This document shows positions 47,424-56,032 of a stretch of DNA of 64,000 nucleotides, piece by piece. Position 1 is the stretch's first letter. The number at the start of each line of letters is the position of its first letter. Below the pieces are notes generated by a model. It saw only the letters and a list, made by a program, of their open reading frames with translations. It ran no database searches and was not told where the DNA came from. This stretch comes from JAWLCA01 sp050485905. Lineage in GTDB: Bacteria; Pseudomonadota; Alphaproteobacteria; Rhodobacterales; Rhodobacteraceae. The position numbers and the translations under genes are program-made. Location of the stretch: the NCBI GenBank assembly GCA_050485905.1, contig JBJHCH010000002.1, positions 1 through 64,000 on the forward strand, written 5' to 3'.

Positions 47424-48551
47424 TCAGGCCACAGTGCGCCACGCGCCGGTTGCGGCAGACGCCCTGATCGCCTCGATCAGGGTCTGGATGCGCAGCCCGG
47501 CGGCAAAGCCGAAGGGTTCCGCCGCGCCGCTGGCGATGGCGGTGACGAAACGGGCGATTTCGATGGTCTTCAGGTCGTTGAAGCCCAGCTGGTGGCCCGG
47601 CGCGACGCAGAAACTGCCGTAGGGCGGATGGTCGGGCGCGGCCTCGATCCGGCGAAAGCCACGGCGGCCGGCGGGATCGGCGGTGGAATAGAAATGCAGC
47701 TCGTTCAGCCGCTCTCCGGTAAAGACCAGCGCACCGCGGCTGCCGTGAACCTCGAAATCGTGCTGCATCTTGCGGCCCGTGGCGATCCAGTTCGCCTCGA
47801 TACTGCCGCTGGCGCCGCTGGCGAAGCGCAGCACGGCGCGGGCGACGTCGTCGGTTTCCACCGCCCGCGCGCCGCCCCCGGCCGGATCGGGGCGGGCGTG
47901 GATGGCGGTGGCCAGATCGCCCAGCACCCGGTCTATCGGGCCGAGCAGGTATTCGGCGGTCGCCAGCGCATGGCTGCCCAGATCGGCCAGCACGCCGCCG
48001 CCCACGGGGTCGTTGCGAAAGCTGAACGGGGCCGCGGCATCGGCCATGTAATCCTCGGCATGAAGGCCGCGATAGGACCGAATTTCGCCCAACTCGCCCG
48101 CCGCGATCATCTCTCGCGCAAGGGCCATCATCGGGTTCAGGATGTAGTTGAAGCCGACCTGCGTCATCACGCCCGCGCGGGCCGCGGCCTCTGCCATCTC
48201 TCTCGCCTGCGACAGTTCCGGGGCCAGCGGCTTTTCGCAATAGACATGCTTGCCGGCGGCGATGGCGGCCATGGCGATTTCGTGGTGCAGGGCGTTGGGG
48301 GCGGTGATGTCGATCAGGTCGATTGCCGGGTCGGCCAGCAGGTCGCGCCAGTCGGCGGTGGCGGCGGCGAAACCCAGCGTGCGGGCGGCGTGGGCGGCGA
48401 TGTCGGGCGTGGCGTCGGCGAGGGTGGCCAGTTCGATGCGCATCGGCAGGTCGAAGACGCGGGGGGCGGCGGCATAGCCGAAGGCATGGGCCTTGCCCAT
48501 GAAGCCCGATCCGATCAGGCCGACGCGCAGGCGGGGCAGGTCAGGCGACAT
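47424..48551 (-). CDS. Gfo/Idh/MocA family oxidoreductase
   Basis: A 375-residue NAD(P)-dependent dehydrogenase with the nucleotide fold GLIGSGFMGKAHAFGY, the catalytic-lysine motif CEKPLAPE near residue 100, and NYILNPMM and GVLADLGSHALATAEYLLG in the C-terminal domain. It oxidises or reduces a sugar or cyclitol of unknown identity. It is the last gene of a four-gene minus-strand operon and overlaps the preceding gene by 11 bases. It is clearly a different subfamily from the IolG homologue in the same operon. Confidence 0.9.
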   Translation of the reverse strand: MSPDLPRLRVGLIGSGFMGKAHAFGYAAAPRVFDLPMRIELATLADATPDIAAHAARTLGFAAATADWRDLLADPAIDLIDITAPNALHHEIAMAAIAAGKHVYCEKPLAPELSQAREMAEAAARAGVMTQVGFNYILNPMMALAREMIAAGELGEIRSYRGLHAEDYMADAAAPFSFRNDPVGGGVLADLGSHALATAEYLLGPIDRVLGDLATAIHARPDPAGGGARAVETDDVARAVLRFASGASGSIEANWIATGRKMQHDFEVHGSRGALVFTGERLNELHFYSTADPAGRRGFRRIEAAPDHPPYGSFCVAPGHQLGFNDLKTIEIARFVTAIASGAAEPFGFAAGLRIQTLIEAIRASAATGAWRTVA

Positions 48552-49503
48552 GCGGATGCGACCGGTTCACCAGAAGGTCGGGGTCGATGCGGCCGGCCAG
48601 GAAATCCAGCGCGTTGCGGACGGATGCGACCGCCATGCGCTCGGCGCTCTCGATGCTCAGCCCGGCGACATGGGGCGACAGGATGACCTGATCCATGGCC
48701 AGAAGCGGGTGATCCGGGGCAGGGGGTTCGTCGTCGAAGACATCGAGCCCCGCAGCCGCCAGTTGGCCCGACTGCAGCGCGGCGACCAGCGCCGGTTCCT
48801 CGACAATGCCGCCGCGGGCGGTGTTCACCAGGATCGCGCCGGGTTTCAGCAGGGCCAGTTCCGCCGCACCGATCAGCGGGCGGTCGGCCCGGGGCATGTT
48901 GACCGAGACGGCATCGGCCCAGGCCAGCCCCCCCGCGAGGTCGGTGGGGGTGGCCGGTCCCTCTGGCCAGCCGCGGGCGGCGAGGAACGGATCGACGGCG
49001 CGGACCCGCATCCCGAAGCCGGCGGCCATGCGCGCCATGTGGCGGCCGGTGCGGCCATAGCCCAGGATCAGCAGGTTCTTGCCCGCCAGTTCGCCCTGTT
49101 CCAGCCGGTTGCGCCAGTCCCAGTGCCCGCCGCGCACCGCCCGGTCTGCGCGCAGGGCGCGCTTGGCCGCGGCCAGCAGCATCATCATCGCATGTTCCGC
49201 GACCGAGATGGAATTGACGTCGCCCACGATGGCCAGCGCGATGCCGCGGGCGTTCAGCGCGTCCAGATCCACCGCGTCGTAGCCGACCCCATGGCGCGAC
49301 ACGATGCGCAACCGGCCGGCGCGCGCGATCGTGGCGGCCGATACCGGCTGGGTGCGGATCACCAGCGCGTCGGCCCGGTCGATCAGCGGGGCATAGGACG
49401 GCTCCGATATCTCTTCGACATAGTCGAAGGTCACGTCGCGGGTCTCGCGGAGGATCTGCAGGCCCGCGTCGTGAATCTGCCCGGCAACAAGGACATGCGG
49501 CAT
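48541..49503 (-). CDS. D-isomer specific 2-hydroxyacid dehydrogenase
   Basis: A 320-residue NAD-dependent enzyme. The cofactor motif is ILGYGRTGRHMARMAAGFG near residue 143; catalytic Arg lies in LVNTARGGIVEE and His in ILSPHVAGLS. By family it interconverts a 2-keto acid or hydroxypyruvate-like product and its D-2-hydroxy acid. The ATG at 49503 overlaps the aldolase stop by one base (TGATG). The frame is open further upstream, but that is out-of-frame aldolase sequence. Confidence 0.92.
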   Translation of the reverse strand: MPHVLVAGQIHDAGLQILRETRDVTFDYVEEISEPSYAPLIDRADALVIRTQPVSAATIARAGRLRIVSRHGVGYDAVDLDALNARGIALAIVGDVNSISVAEHAMMMLLAAAKRALRADRAVRGGHWDWRNRLEQGELAGKNLLILGYGRTGRHMARMAAGFGMRVRAVDPFLAARGWPEGPATPTDLAGGLAWADAVSVNMPRADRPLIGAAELALLKPGAILVNTARGGIVEEPALVAALQSGQLAAAGLDVFDDEPPAPDHPLLAMDQVILSPHVAGLSIESAERMAVASVRNALDFLAGRIDPDLLVNRSHPHVA

Positions 49504-50312
49504 CAGTAGGCCCCCGTCTCGCCGGCCTTGGCCTCGCCCTGCGTCAGGTCGCGGAACCGCGCCACGCTGGCCCCGGCGCCTGCCGCCAGAAGGCGAGTGT
49601 CGCCCGAGACGGTGACCATGTCGAAGCCCCAGCCGATCACCTTGGCCGCGTATTCCGGCGTGCCGCAATGGAGCGCCGCGCGCAGCCCGTTCGCCCGTGC
49701 CGCCGCGAGGATGCGCTTGATGGCTGCGACGATCTCCTCTTCCTCGCGGTCGAAGCCGGGGGGCAGCCGACCGTCGGTCAACGAGATCGTCAGGTCGGCC
49801 GGGCCGATATAGAGCCCGTCCAGACCCGGTGTCGCGGCGATGGCGTCAAGGTTCTCCATCGCCGTCCGCGTCTCGATCATGGCGAAGGCGAGGATGTTCT
49901 GGTTCGCCTCTGCCGCGTAGTTCGGCCCGGCGGCAAAGCTGACGCGGGTGGGGCCGAAACTGCGCTGGCCCAGCGGCGGATAGCGCAGGTAGCTGACGAA
50001 GCGCGCCGCATCCTCGGCCGAGTTCACCATCGGGCAGATCACCCCGTAGGCCCCGGCGTCCAGCACCTTCATGATGATCCCCGGCTCCAGCCACGGCACG
50101 CGGGCCAACGGCACCACGCCCGAGGCGCGCATCGCCTGGAACATCGGCAGCAGCATGCCGTAGTCCAGCGCGCCGTGCTGGGCATCCACGGTCAGGCTGT
50201 CGTAGCCTTGGGCCGCCATGATCTCGGCGGTGAAGGGATTGCCGATGGACAGCCAGCCGTTGAGCGTCGGCTGGCCCTCGGCCCAGATCTGCTTCAGGCG
50301 GTTGGCGATCAT
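49503..50312 (-). CDS. HpcH/HpaI family aldolase
   Basis: A 269-residue class II (metal-dependent) aldolase: LTVDAQHGALDYG, RVPWLEPGIIMKVLDAGAYGVICPMVNSAEDA, metal-ligand Glu in AMIETRTAMENLD and Asp in IGPADLTISL. Family members cleave 2-keto-3-deoxy acids to pyruvate and an aldehyde. It is the second gene of the minus-strand operon, between IolG and the 2-hydroxyacid dehydrogenase, and is a plausible terminal cleavage step replacing the missing IolJ/IolC steps. Confidence 0.9.
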   Translation of the reverse strand: MIANRLKQIWAEGQPTLNGWLSIGNPFTAEIMAAQGYDSLTVDAQHGALDYGMLLPMFQAMRASGVVPLARVPWLEPGIIMKVLDAGAYGVICPMVNSAEDAARFVSYLRYPPLGQRSFGPTRVSFAAGPNYAAEANQNILAFAMIETRTAMENLDAIAATPGLDGLYIGPADLTISLTDGRLPPGFDREEEEIVAAIKRILAAARANGLRAALHCGTPEYAAKVIGWGFDMVTVSGDTRLLAAGAGASVARFRDLTQGEAKAGETGAY

Positions 50313-51325
50313 GTGGCCCCCGGAACCTCGTCCACGCGCACCATGCGGCCCTCGCGCAGGGACAGATACGCGGCTTCGGCCAGGATCAGCGCGCGGCGGC
50401 CGTCCTCAAAGGTCACCTCGGTTTCGGTGCCGTTCTCTACCGCGTCCACGAAGGCGCTGATCTCGGCCATGAACGCCTCGGCATAGCGTTCGATGAAGAA
50501 GAACTGCAGCGGTTCCTGCGCCGCCGTGACCGTGTCGGAATAGCGCCTGAGCCCGTGCGGGCGACGGTTTTCGGACAGCAGCATGCCCCGCTCGCCCATA
50601 AGTTCCACGCGCTGGTCATAGCCATAGACGGCGGTGCGGGAGTTGTTGATGGTGCACTGCTTGCCGCTTTCGGTGCGCAGGATGATCATGGCGGTGTCGT
50701 GGTCGTCGAGTTCCGCCATCAGCGCAGGATCGATCAGCCGGTCGCCGATGGCAAAGACCTCTACCGGTTCTTCGCCCAGCATGTAGCGCGCCAGATCGAA
50801 GTCATGGATCGTCATGTCGCGGAACAGGCCACCGGCGGATTCGTAGTATTCGCGCGGCGGCATGCCGGGATCGCGCGAGGTGATGACGACCTGATGCAGG
50901 GTGCCGATCTCGCCCGCCACCAGTGCCTCGCGCGCGGCGCGGTGGCCAGGGTCGAAGCGGCGGTTGAACCCCATCTGGATCGGCACGCCGGTGTCGCGGA
51001 TCCGCTCGGCGCAAAGGTTCACCCGGTCGAGGTTCAGGTCGATGGGCTTTTCGCAGAGCACGGGCTTTCCGGCGGCGACCGCGGCCTCGATCATGTCGGC
51101 ATGGGTGGCGGTGGCGCTGGCCACCAGCACGGCATCGACCTCGGACGCGGCGAAGACCTCGGCCGAGGAGGCGGCAGCCTGAAGCCCGTGCTTCTCGGCC
51201 ACCTCCTGCGCGGATGGCGCGTGGATGTCGTAGACCATCGCCAGTTCGGCGCGGGGATGCGCGGCGATGTTGTCCGCATGCATCCGGCCGATCCGGCCGC
51301 AGCCAAGCACGGCGATTCTGATCAT
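50309..51325 (-). CDS. iolG: inositol 2-dehydrogenase-like protein
   Basis: A 338-residue Gfo/Idh/MocA enzyme closest in pattern to IolG, which oxidises myo-inositol to scyllo-inosose with NAD. Seen: AVLGCGRIGRMHADNIAAHP, CEKPIDLN (catalytic Lys), GFNRRFDPGH, GGLFRDMTIHDFDLARY (Asp/His pair) and VYGYDQRVELMGERGML. GAGGAGGAGCAG precedes the ATG at 51325, and a 14-bp palindrome lies 20 bases further up. It is the first gene of the minus-strand operon, divergent from iolD. A specificity for another cyclitol is possible. Confidence 0.85.
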   Translation of the reverse strand: MIRIAVLGCGRIGRMHADNIAAHPRAELAMVYDIHAPSAQEVAEKHGLQAAASSAEVFAASEVDAVLVASATATHADMIEAAVAAGKPVLCEKPIDLNLDRVNLCAERIRDTGVPIQMGFNRRFDPGHRAAREALVAGEIGTLHQVVITSRDPGMPPREYYESAGGLFRDMTIHDFDLARYMLGEEPVEVFAIGDRLIDPALMAELDDHDTAMIILRTESGKQCTINNSRTAVYGYDQRVELMGERGMLLSENRRPHGLRRYSDTVTAAQEPLQFFFIERYAEAFMAEISAFVDAVENGTETEVTFEDGRRALILAEAAYLSLREGRMVRVDEVPGAT

Positions 51326-51344
51326 CTGCTCCTCCTCTTTATTC

Positions 51345-51358
51345 GCAATGATCATTGC
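51345..51358. promoter_or_regulatory. palindromic operator candidate, site 1 (iolG/iolD)
   Basis: GCAATGATCATTGC is a perfect 14-bp palindrome in the divergent gap between the iolG operon and iolD. Related sequences occur at 55910-55923 (11 of 14 matches) and 60163-60176 (12 of 14). It is most likely bound by the RpiR-type regulator encoded at 55001-55867. Confidence 0.6.
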
Positions 51359-51365
51359 TGATCGG

Positions 51366-51394
51366 TTGAATTGTCAATGGCCGTTTTGTAGTGT
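51366..51394 (+). promoter_or_regulatory. candidate promoter of iolD
   Basis: TTGAAT (51366-51371) and TAGTGT (51389-51394) are separated by 17 bases and would start transcription about 25-30 bases before the iolD ATG. The -10 match is weak. The adjacent palindrome at 51345-51358 lies just upstream of the -35 box. Confidence 0.3.
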
Positions 51395-51427
51395 CTGCGC
51401 AGCTGGGGCGAGAAGGGGGGATTCGCT

Positions 51428-53278
51428 ATGCGCGGACAGACTGTCCGTCTGACGATGGCGCAGGCGTTGGTTCGGTATCTCTGCAATCAGGAGACAGAGA
51501 TCGACGGGGTGCGTGTTCCGCTTTTCGCCGGAGTATTCGGGATTTTCGGCCATGGCAATGTTACCTGCCTGTCCGAGGCGCTGGAGGGCGTGCAGGACCG
51601 TCTGCCGACCTGGCGCGGGCAGAACGAGCAGTCGATGGCGCTGGCCGCTATCGCATTCGCCAAGGCGCGGAAGCGGCGGCAGATCATGGTTGCGGCCAGT
51701 TCCATCGGCCCCGGTGCCACGAACATGGTGACGGCCGCCGGGGTGGCCCATTCCAACCGGCTGCCGGTGCTGCTGCTGTCGGGCGACACGTTTGCCAACC
51801 GGCGCCCCGACCCGGTGCTGCAGCAGGTGGAGCATTTCGGCGACCCCACGATCACGGTGAATGACTGCTTCAAGCCGGTCAGCCGCTACTGGGACCGGAT
51901 CACCGTGCCGGAACAGATCATCTCGTCCCTGCCGCAGGCGGTGGCGACGATGCTTGACCCCGCCGATTGTGGCCCGGCCTTCATCGGGCTTTGCCAGGAC
52001 ACGCAGGAACTGGCCTTCGACTATCCGGTGGCGTTTTTCGAGCCGACGCTGTGGACCATTCCACGCCCGCGGCCCGACCGGGGGCGTGTGGCGGCGGCGG
52101 CCGAGTTGCTGCGCAGCGCCAAGGCGCCGCTGATCATCGCGGGCGGCGGGGTGCGCTATTCCGGCGCCGAGGCGGCGGTTGCGCGGCTGGCGACGGAGCG
52201 CGGCATCCCGGTGGTGGAGACGATCGCCGGAAAGGGCGGGCTGACCCATCATCACCCGGTTCATGCCGGACCCATCGGCGTGATCGGATCGACCAGTGCC
52301 AACGCGCTGGCGGCCGAGGCCGATTTGGTGCTGGCCATCGGCACCCGACTGCAGGATTTCACGACCGGTTCCTGGACCGCCTTTGCGGCCGATGCGCGGT
52401 TCATATCCATCAACACCGCGCGCTGGGACGCGACCAAGCACCGCGCGGTGGCGGTGGTCGGCGATGCGCAGGAAACGGTGGTGGAACTCGATGCGGCGCT
52501 GGGCGACTGGCGCGCGGACCCTGGGCACATGACACGGGCGCAGACGCTCTTTGCCGACTGGAACCGGCTGGTGGACGACCATCAGACCCCGACAAACGCG
52601 CCCGTCCCGACCTATGCGCAGGTGGTGGCGCGCGTGAACGCCGCGGCACAGCCGAACGACACGCTGATCGCGGCGGCCGGCGGACTGCCGGGCGAGGTAG
52701 TCAAGGGCTGGCGTGTGAAGGATCCGCATACCTTCGACTGCGAGTTCGGATTCAGCTGCATGGGATACGAGATCCCCGCAGGCTGGGGTCATGCCATGGC
52801 CAAGGGGGGCGAGGGAACCCCCATCGTCATGGTGGGCGACGGCACCTACATGATGATGAACTCCGACATCTGGTCGACGGTTCTGACTGGCCACAAGATG
52901 ATCGTGGTGGTCTGCGACAACGGCGGCTACGCCGTCATCAACCGCCTGCAGAACTTCAAGGGCGTGCCGGGGTTCAATAACCTGATCGCCGATTGCCGCG
53001 TGACCAACCCGGTGCCGGTGGATTTTGCGGGCCACGCCCGTGCGATGGGTGCCGAGGCGCGGCATTGCGAAAGCCTCGCCGATCTGGACGCGGCGATGGC
53101 CTGGGCACAGGGGACTGATCGGACCACGGTCATCAGCATCAATACCGATGCCTTCCACTGGGTGCCCGGCGATGCAGACTGGGACGTGGGCGTGCCGGAA
53201 GTATCGGACCGCGACAGCGTGCGAGAGGCGCGGGCGAAGCATGACGCGATCCGCGCGAAACAGCGTGTCGGAGTGTGA
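51428..53278 (+). CDS. iolD: trihydroxycyclohexane-1,2-dione hydrolase homologue IolD
   Basis: A 616-residue thiamin-diphosphate enzyme. IolD opens the ring of 3D-(3,5/4)-trihydroxycyclohexane-1,2-dione to 5-deoxy-D-glucuronate. Seen: FGIFGHGNVTCLSEALEG near residue 37, the ThDP-activating Glu in WRGQNEQSMALAAIAFAK near 66, and the ThDP/Mg motif GDGTYMMMNSDIW...CDNGGYAVIN near 473-503. Length and motif order match IolD. Only 4 bases separate it from iolE. The true substrate may be a related cyclic diketone, since the usual partner genes are missing. Confidence 0.9.
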   Translation: MRGQTVRLTMAQALVRYLCNQETEIDGVRVPLFAGVFGIFGHGNVTCLSEALEGVQDRLPTWRGQNEQSMALAAIAFAKARKRRQIMVAASSIGPGATNMVTAAGVAHSNRLPVLLLSGDTFANRRPDPVLQQVEHFGDPTITVNDCFKPVSRYWDRITVPEQIISSLPQAVATMLDPADCGPAFIGLCQDTQELAFDYPVAFFEPTLWTIPRPRPDRGRVAAAAELLRSAKAPLIIAGGGVRYSGAEAAVARLATERGIPVVETIAGKGGLTHHHPVHAGPIGVIGSTSANALAAEADLVLAIGTRLQDFTTGSWTAFAADARFISINTARWDATKHRAVAVVGDAQETVVELDAALGDWRADPGHMTRAQTLFADWNRLVDDHQTPTNAPVPTYAQVVARVNAAAQPNDTLIAAAGGLPGEVVKGWRVKDPHTFDCEFGFSCMGYEIPAGWGHAMAKGGEGTPIVMVGDGTYMMMNSDIWSTVLTGHKMIVVVCDNGGYAVINRLQNFKGVPGFNNLIADCRVTNPVPVDFAGHARAMGAEARHCESLADLDAAMAWAQGTDRTTVISINTDAFHWVPGDADWDVGVPEVSDRDSVREARAKHDAIRAKQRVGV

Positions 53279-53282
53279 CGAG

Positions 53283-54182
53283 ATGAATGCCAAACTCGGC
53301 ATTGCGCCGATTGCCTGGTGGAACGACGATCTGGCGGAACTCAGCGACGACGTTTCGCTGCAGGAGTGCCTGTCGCAGGCCCGCGAGGCGGGATTCACGG
53401 GGATGGAGACGGGCCGCCGCTTTCCGATGGACCCGGCTGTATTGCGACCGATCCTTGATGCGCACGGCATCAGCGTATGCGGCGGCTGGTTCTCGGGCCG
53501 GTTGTTCGAGGACGAGGTGGAGGCCGAGAAGGACAGAATCGCAGAGCAGATGGCGCTCTTCAAGGCCGTGGGCGCGCCCTGCATCGTCTATGGCGAGACC
53601 GCAGGCACGATCCAGGGCGACCGCAGCGCGCCGCTGGCGACGAAGCGAAAGCCGTCCGAGGACGAGATCCGCGTCTATGGCCGGAAAATGACCGCCTTTG
53701 CCGAATGGTGCGCCGAACAGGGCATGCCGATCGCCTATCATCACCACATGGCCGCGCCGATCGAGACCGAGGCGGAACTCGACTTGCTTATGACACATTC
53801 GGGCGCGGCGCTGCCGCTGCTCTACGATGCGGGCCACATGGCTTTTGCCGGCGGTGACGTGTTGCGAGTGATCGACAGGCATCACTCGCGGATCAGCCAT
53901 GTCCATACAAAGGACGTGCGGCAGGGCGTGATCGACGCGCTGGATCGCAGCCGCGACAGCTTCCTTGATGCGGTGGTCAAGGGCGCCTTCACCGTGCCGG
54001 GCGATGGCAGTCTGGATTTCATGGCCATCGTGAAACGGCTCGCCCACTATGGATACGAGGGCTGGTTCGTGGTCGAGGCGGAGCAGGATCCACGCGTCAA
54101 CCCGCCGCTGGAAATGGCGAAAATCGGGCATCGGGAACTTATGCGCGTCATGGCGGCGGCAGGATACGAGGTGGTGGCATGA
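53283..54182 (+). CDS. iolE: inosose dehydratase homologue IolE
   Basis: A 299-residue TIM-barrel protein of the AP-endonuclease 2/xylose isomerase-like family. IolE dehydrates scyllo-inosose to the trihydroxycyclohexanedione used by IolD. Start segment GIAPIAWWNDDL with ETGRRFP; metal-site residues fall in YHHHMAAPIETEAE, LLYDAGHMAFAGGD and SHVHTKDVR. The ATG at 53283 is 4 bases after the iolD stop; the frame extends upstream into iolD but homology begins here. Confidence 0.9.
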   Translation: MNAKLGIAPIAWWNDDLAELSDDVSLQECLSQAREAGFTGMETGRRFPMDPAVLRPILDAHGISVCGGWFSGRLFEDEVEAEKDRIAEQMALFKAVGAPCIVYGETAGTIQGDRSAPLATKRKPSEDEIRVYGRKMTAFAEWCAEQGMPIAYHHHMAAPIETEAELDLLMTHSGAALPLLYDAGHMAFAGGDVLRVIDRHHSRISHVHTKDVRQGVIDALDRSRDSFLDAVVKGAFTVPGDGSLDFMAIVKRLAHYGYEGWFVVEAEQDPRVNPPLEMAKIGHRELMRVMAAAGYEVVA

Positions 54183-54997
54183 ACAGGCTGGACGGAAAGA
54201 TTGCGGTCATTACCGGCGGCACGCAGGGGCTGGGCGCGGCGGTTGCGCGGCAGTTCGCGGCCGCTGGCGCGGGCGGTCTGGTGATCTGCGGGCGCAATGC
54301 GGACAAGGGGCGCGCGGTAGCGCAGTCGATCACCGCGGAAACCGGGGTGCCGGTCGAGTTCGTGGCAGCCGATCTGGTCAGCGTCGCCGATTGCCGCGCA
54401 GTGGTCGCGGCGGCGGATGCGCGCTTTGGCCGGGTCGATGTTCTGGTGAACGCGGCCGGGCTGACCGACCGGGGCAACCTGCTGGACACGTCCGAGGACC
54501 TGTTCGACCGGATGTTTGCAGTCAACGTCCGCGCGCCGTTCTTCCTGATGCAGGAGGCCGTGAAGCTGATGGTCCGCGACGGGATCGAAGGCTCCATCGT
54601 CAACATCGGGTCGATGTCGTCGCGCGCCGGGCAGCCCTTCCTTTCACCCTATTCCGCCTCCAAGGGTGCGCTGGCCACGCTGACGCGGAACTCTGGCTAT
54701 GCGCTGATGCGCAACCGCGTTCGCGTCAACCAGTTGGACATCGGCTGGATGGCCTCGGACGGAGAGGATCGCATACAGCGCGAATACCACGGCGCCGAAG
54801 AGGGCTGGCTGGAAGCCGCCGCCGCCGAGCAACCCTTTGGCCGGTTGCTTGCCCCCGAGGAGGTGGCGCGGGCCGTCACCTTCCTCGCCTCGTCCGACAG
54901 CGGCATGATGACGGGGTCTGTCATCAACTTCGACCAGTCGGTGTGGGGTGCCTATTCCTTTGGGCCGCCGACGCCGGAATCGAAGCTCAACGCCTGA
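54179..54997 (+). CDS. short-chain dehydrogenase/reductase of the iol-like operon
   Basis: A 272-residue SDR: TGGTQGLGAAVA cofactor motif at residue 12, NAAG near 92, Ser around 143 (NIGSMSSRAGQPF) and YSASKGAL with Tyr-X3-Lys near 156-160. The start overlaps the iolE stop by 4 bases, so it is the third gene of the iolD-iolE unit. SDRs of this type oxidise a hydroxyl on a sugar, cyclitol or sugar acid. Its presence in place of iolB/iolC indicates an oxidative branch. Three bases separate its stop from the convergent rpiR stop. Confidence 0.88.
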   Translation: MNRLDGKIAVITGGTQGLGAAVARQFAAAGAGGLVICGRNADKGRAVAQSITAETGVPVEFVAADLVSVADCRAVVAAADARFGRVDVLVNAAGLTDRGNLLDTSEDLFDRMFAVNVRAPFFLMQEAVKLMVRDGIEGSIVNIGSMSSRAGQPFLSPYSASKGALATLTRNSGYALMRNRVRVNQLDIGWMASDGEDRIQREYHGAEEGWLEAAAAEQPFGRLLAPEEVARAVTFLASSDSGMMTGSVINFDQSVWGAYSFGPPTPESKLNA

Positions 54998-55000
54998 CGG

Positions 55001-55867
55001 TCAGGTCTGGGTAACGGTCGGAATGCGTGGGGTTTCCGCTGACTTCTGCGTGCGTGCGGCCAGCGCGACGGCCAGTGCCTGAGCAAGGCACATCGGCGCT
55101 GCAAGGCTGCGAGAGAACGTATATTCATGCTCTGGCACGGCGAACAGAACCTGGGCATTTTTCGCCAGTGGCGACAGCGTTGTATCCGACAGCGCGATCA
55201 CCGGGACGCCACGGGCGGCGGTTTCCTCCACGATTGTCACGACCTCCTTTGCATAGAAGCGGAAAGAGACCGCGAGCAGCACGTCGGCCGGACGCGCCCC
55301 GCGCGCGACATAGGTCGCCAGCCCGCCACTGGGGTCGAGCAGCACGGTGCGCTTTCCCAGCATCGTCAGGATATAGCGCAGCAGGTCCACGACCGGCGCG
55401 GATCGCATCTGCCCCAGCAGGTAGACGGTATCGGCTGACTGCATCAGGTCGACCGCGCGCGCCAGATCGGCGGGCGCTATGTCGTCGAGCAGCGAGCGCA
55501 GCGAGGTGATGTCGCGCAGGACCAGTTCATGCAGGAAGCTGAATTCAGGCTGGTCGGAACGGTTGTCGAGCTCGGCCTCCAGCGCCTTGATCCGCGCCTC
55601 GAATCCCGGCGCGGCGCTGGACAGGCGCTTCTGAAATACGCCCTGAAGTTCCTTGAAGCCCTGATAGTCAAGCGCCTGGGCGAAGCGAACGAAGCTGGAC
55701 GGGTGGATGCCGCACCGTTCGCCGATGGCATTGACGGACAGAACCGCCACGTCGTTCGGGTTCTGGGTCAGGTAGAGGGCAATCTTCTGGTAGGTCTTGC
55801 TCAGCCCTTCGTAACGGTCATGGATCAGCCGGATCAGAGCCTCATAGTCAGTCGGGGGCATGGGCAT
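55001..55867 (-). CDS. RpiR family transcriptional regulator
   Basis: A 288-residue regulator with an N-terminal HTH_6 domain (YQKIALYLTQNPNDVAVLSVNAIGERCGIHPSSFVRFAQALDYQGFKELQ) and a C-terminal SIS sugar-phosphate-binding domain (about 125-270; VYLLGQMRSAPVVDLL, LLAVSFRFYAKEVV, GVPVIALSDTTLSPLA). RpiR proteins such as rhizobial IolR control cyclitol and sugar catabolic genes in response to a phosphorylated or keto intermediate. It sits at the centre of the cluster, and a palindrome-like site in its own divergent promoter region suggests autoregulation. Confidence 0.9.
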   Translation of the reverse strand: MPMPPTDYEALIRLIHDRYEGLSKTYQKIALYLTQNPNDVAVLSVNAIGERCGIHPSSFVRFAQALDYQGFKELQGVFQKRLSSAAPGFEARIKALEAELDNRSDQPEFSFLHELVLRDITSLRSLLDDIAPADLARAVDLMQSADTVYLLGQMRSAPVVDLLRYILTMLGKRTVLLDPSGGLATYVARGARPADVLLAVSFRFYAKEVVTIVEETAARGVPVIALSDTTLSPLAKNAQVLFAVPEHEYTFSRSLAAPMCLAQALAVALAARTQKSAETPRIPTVTQT

Positions 55868-55909
55868 ATCCGGCTCCGGGGCGACAAGTCGTGCAGTTGG
55901 CCGTGTTTG

Positions 55910-55923
55910 GCAATTTTCATTGT
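55910..55923. promoter_or_regulatory. operator candidate, site 2 (rpiR/kbl)
   Basis: GCAATTTTCATTGT matches the palindrome GCAATGATCATTGC at 11 of 14 positions. It lies in the divergent gap between rpiR and kbl, 43 bases upstream of the rpiR start. Confidence 0.45.
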
Positions 55924-56032
55924 TAGCACGGAGTTTGCGGATTGCCTACGATTTAGCGTTGGGACCGGGCCGCGGGGACGGTCTTGCGCCCGACTGACCT
56001 TGCCGACATGATCGCACCAAGGGGGAATTGTC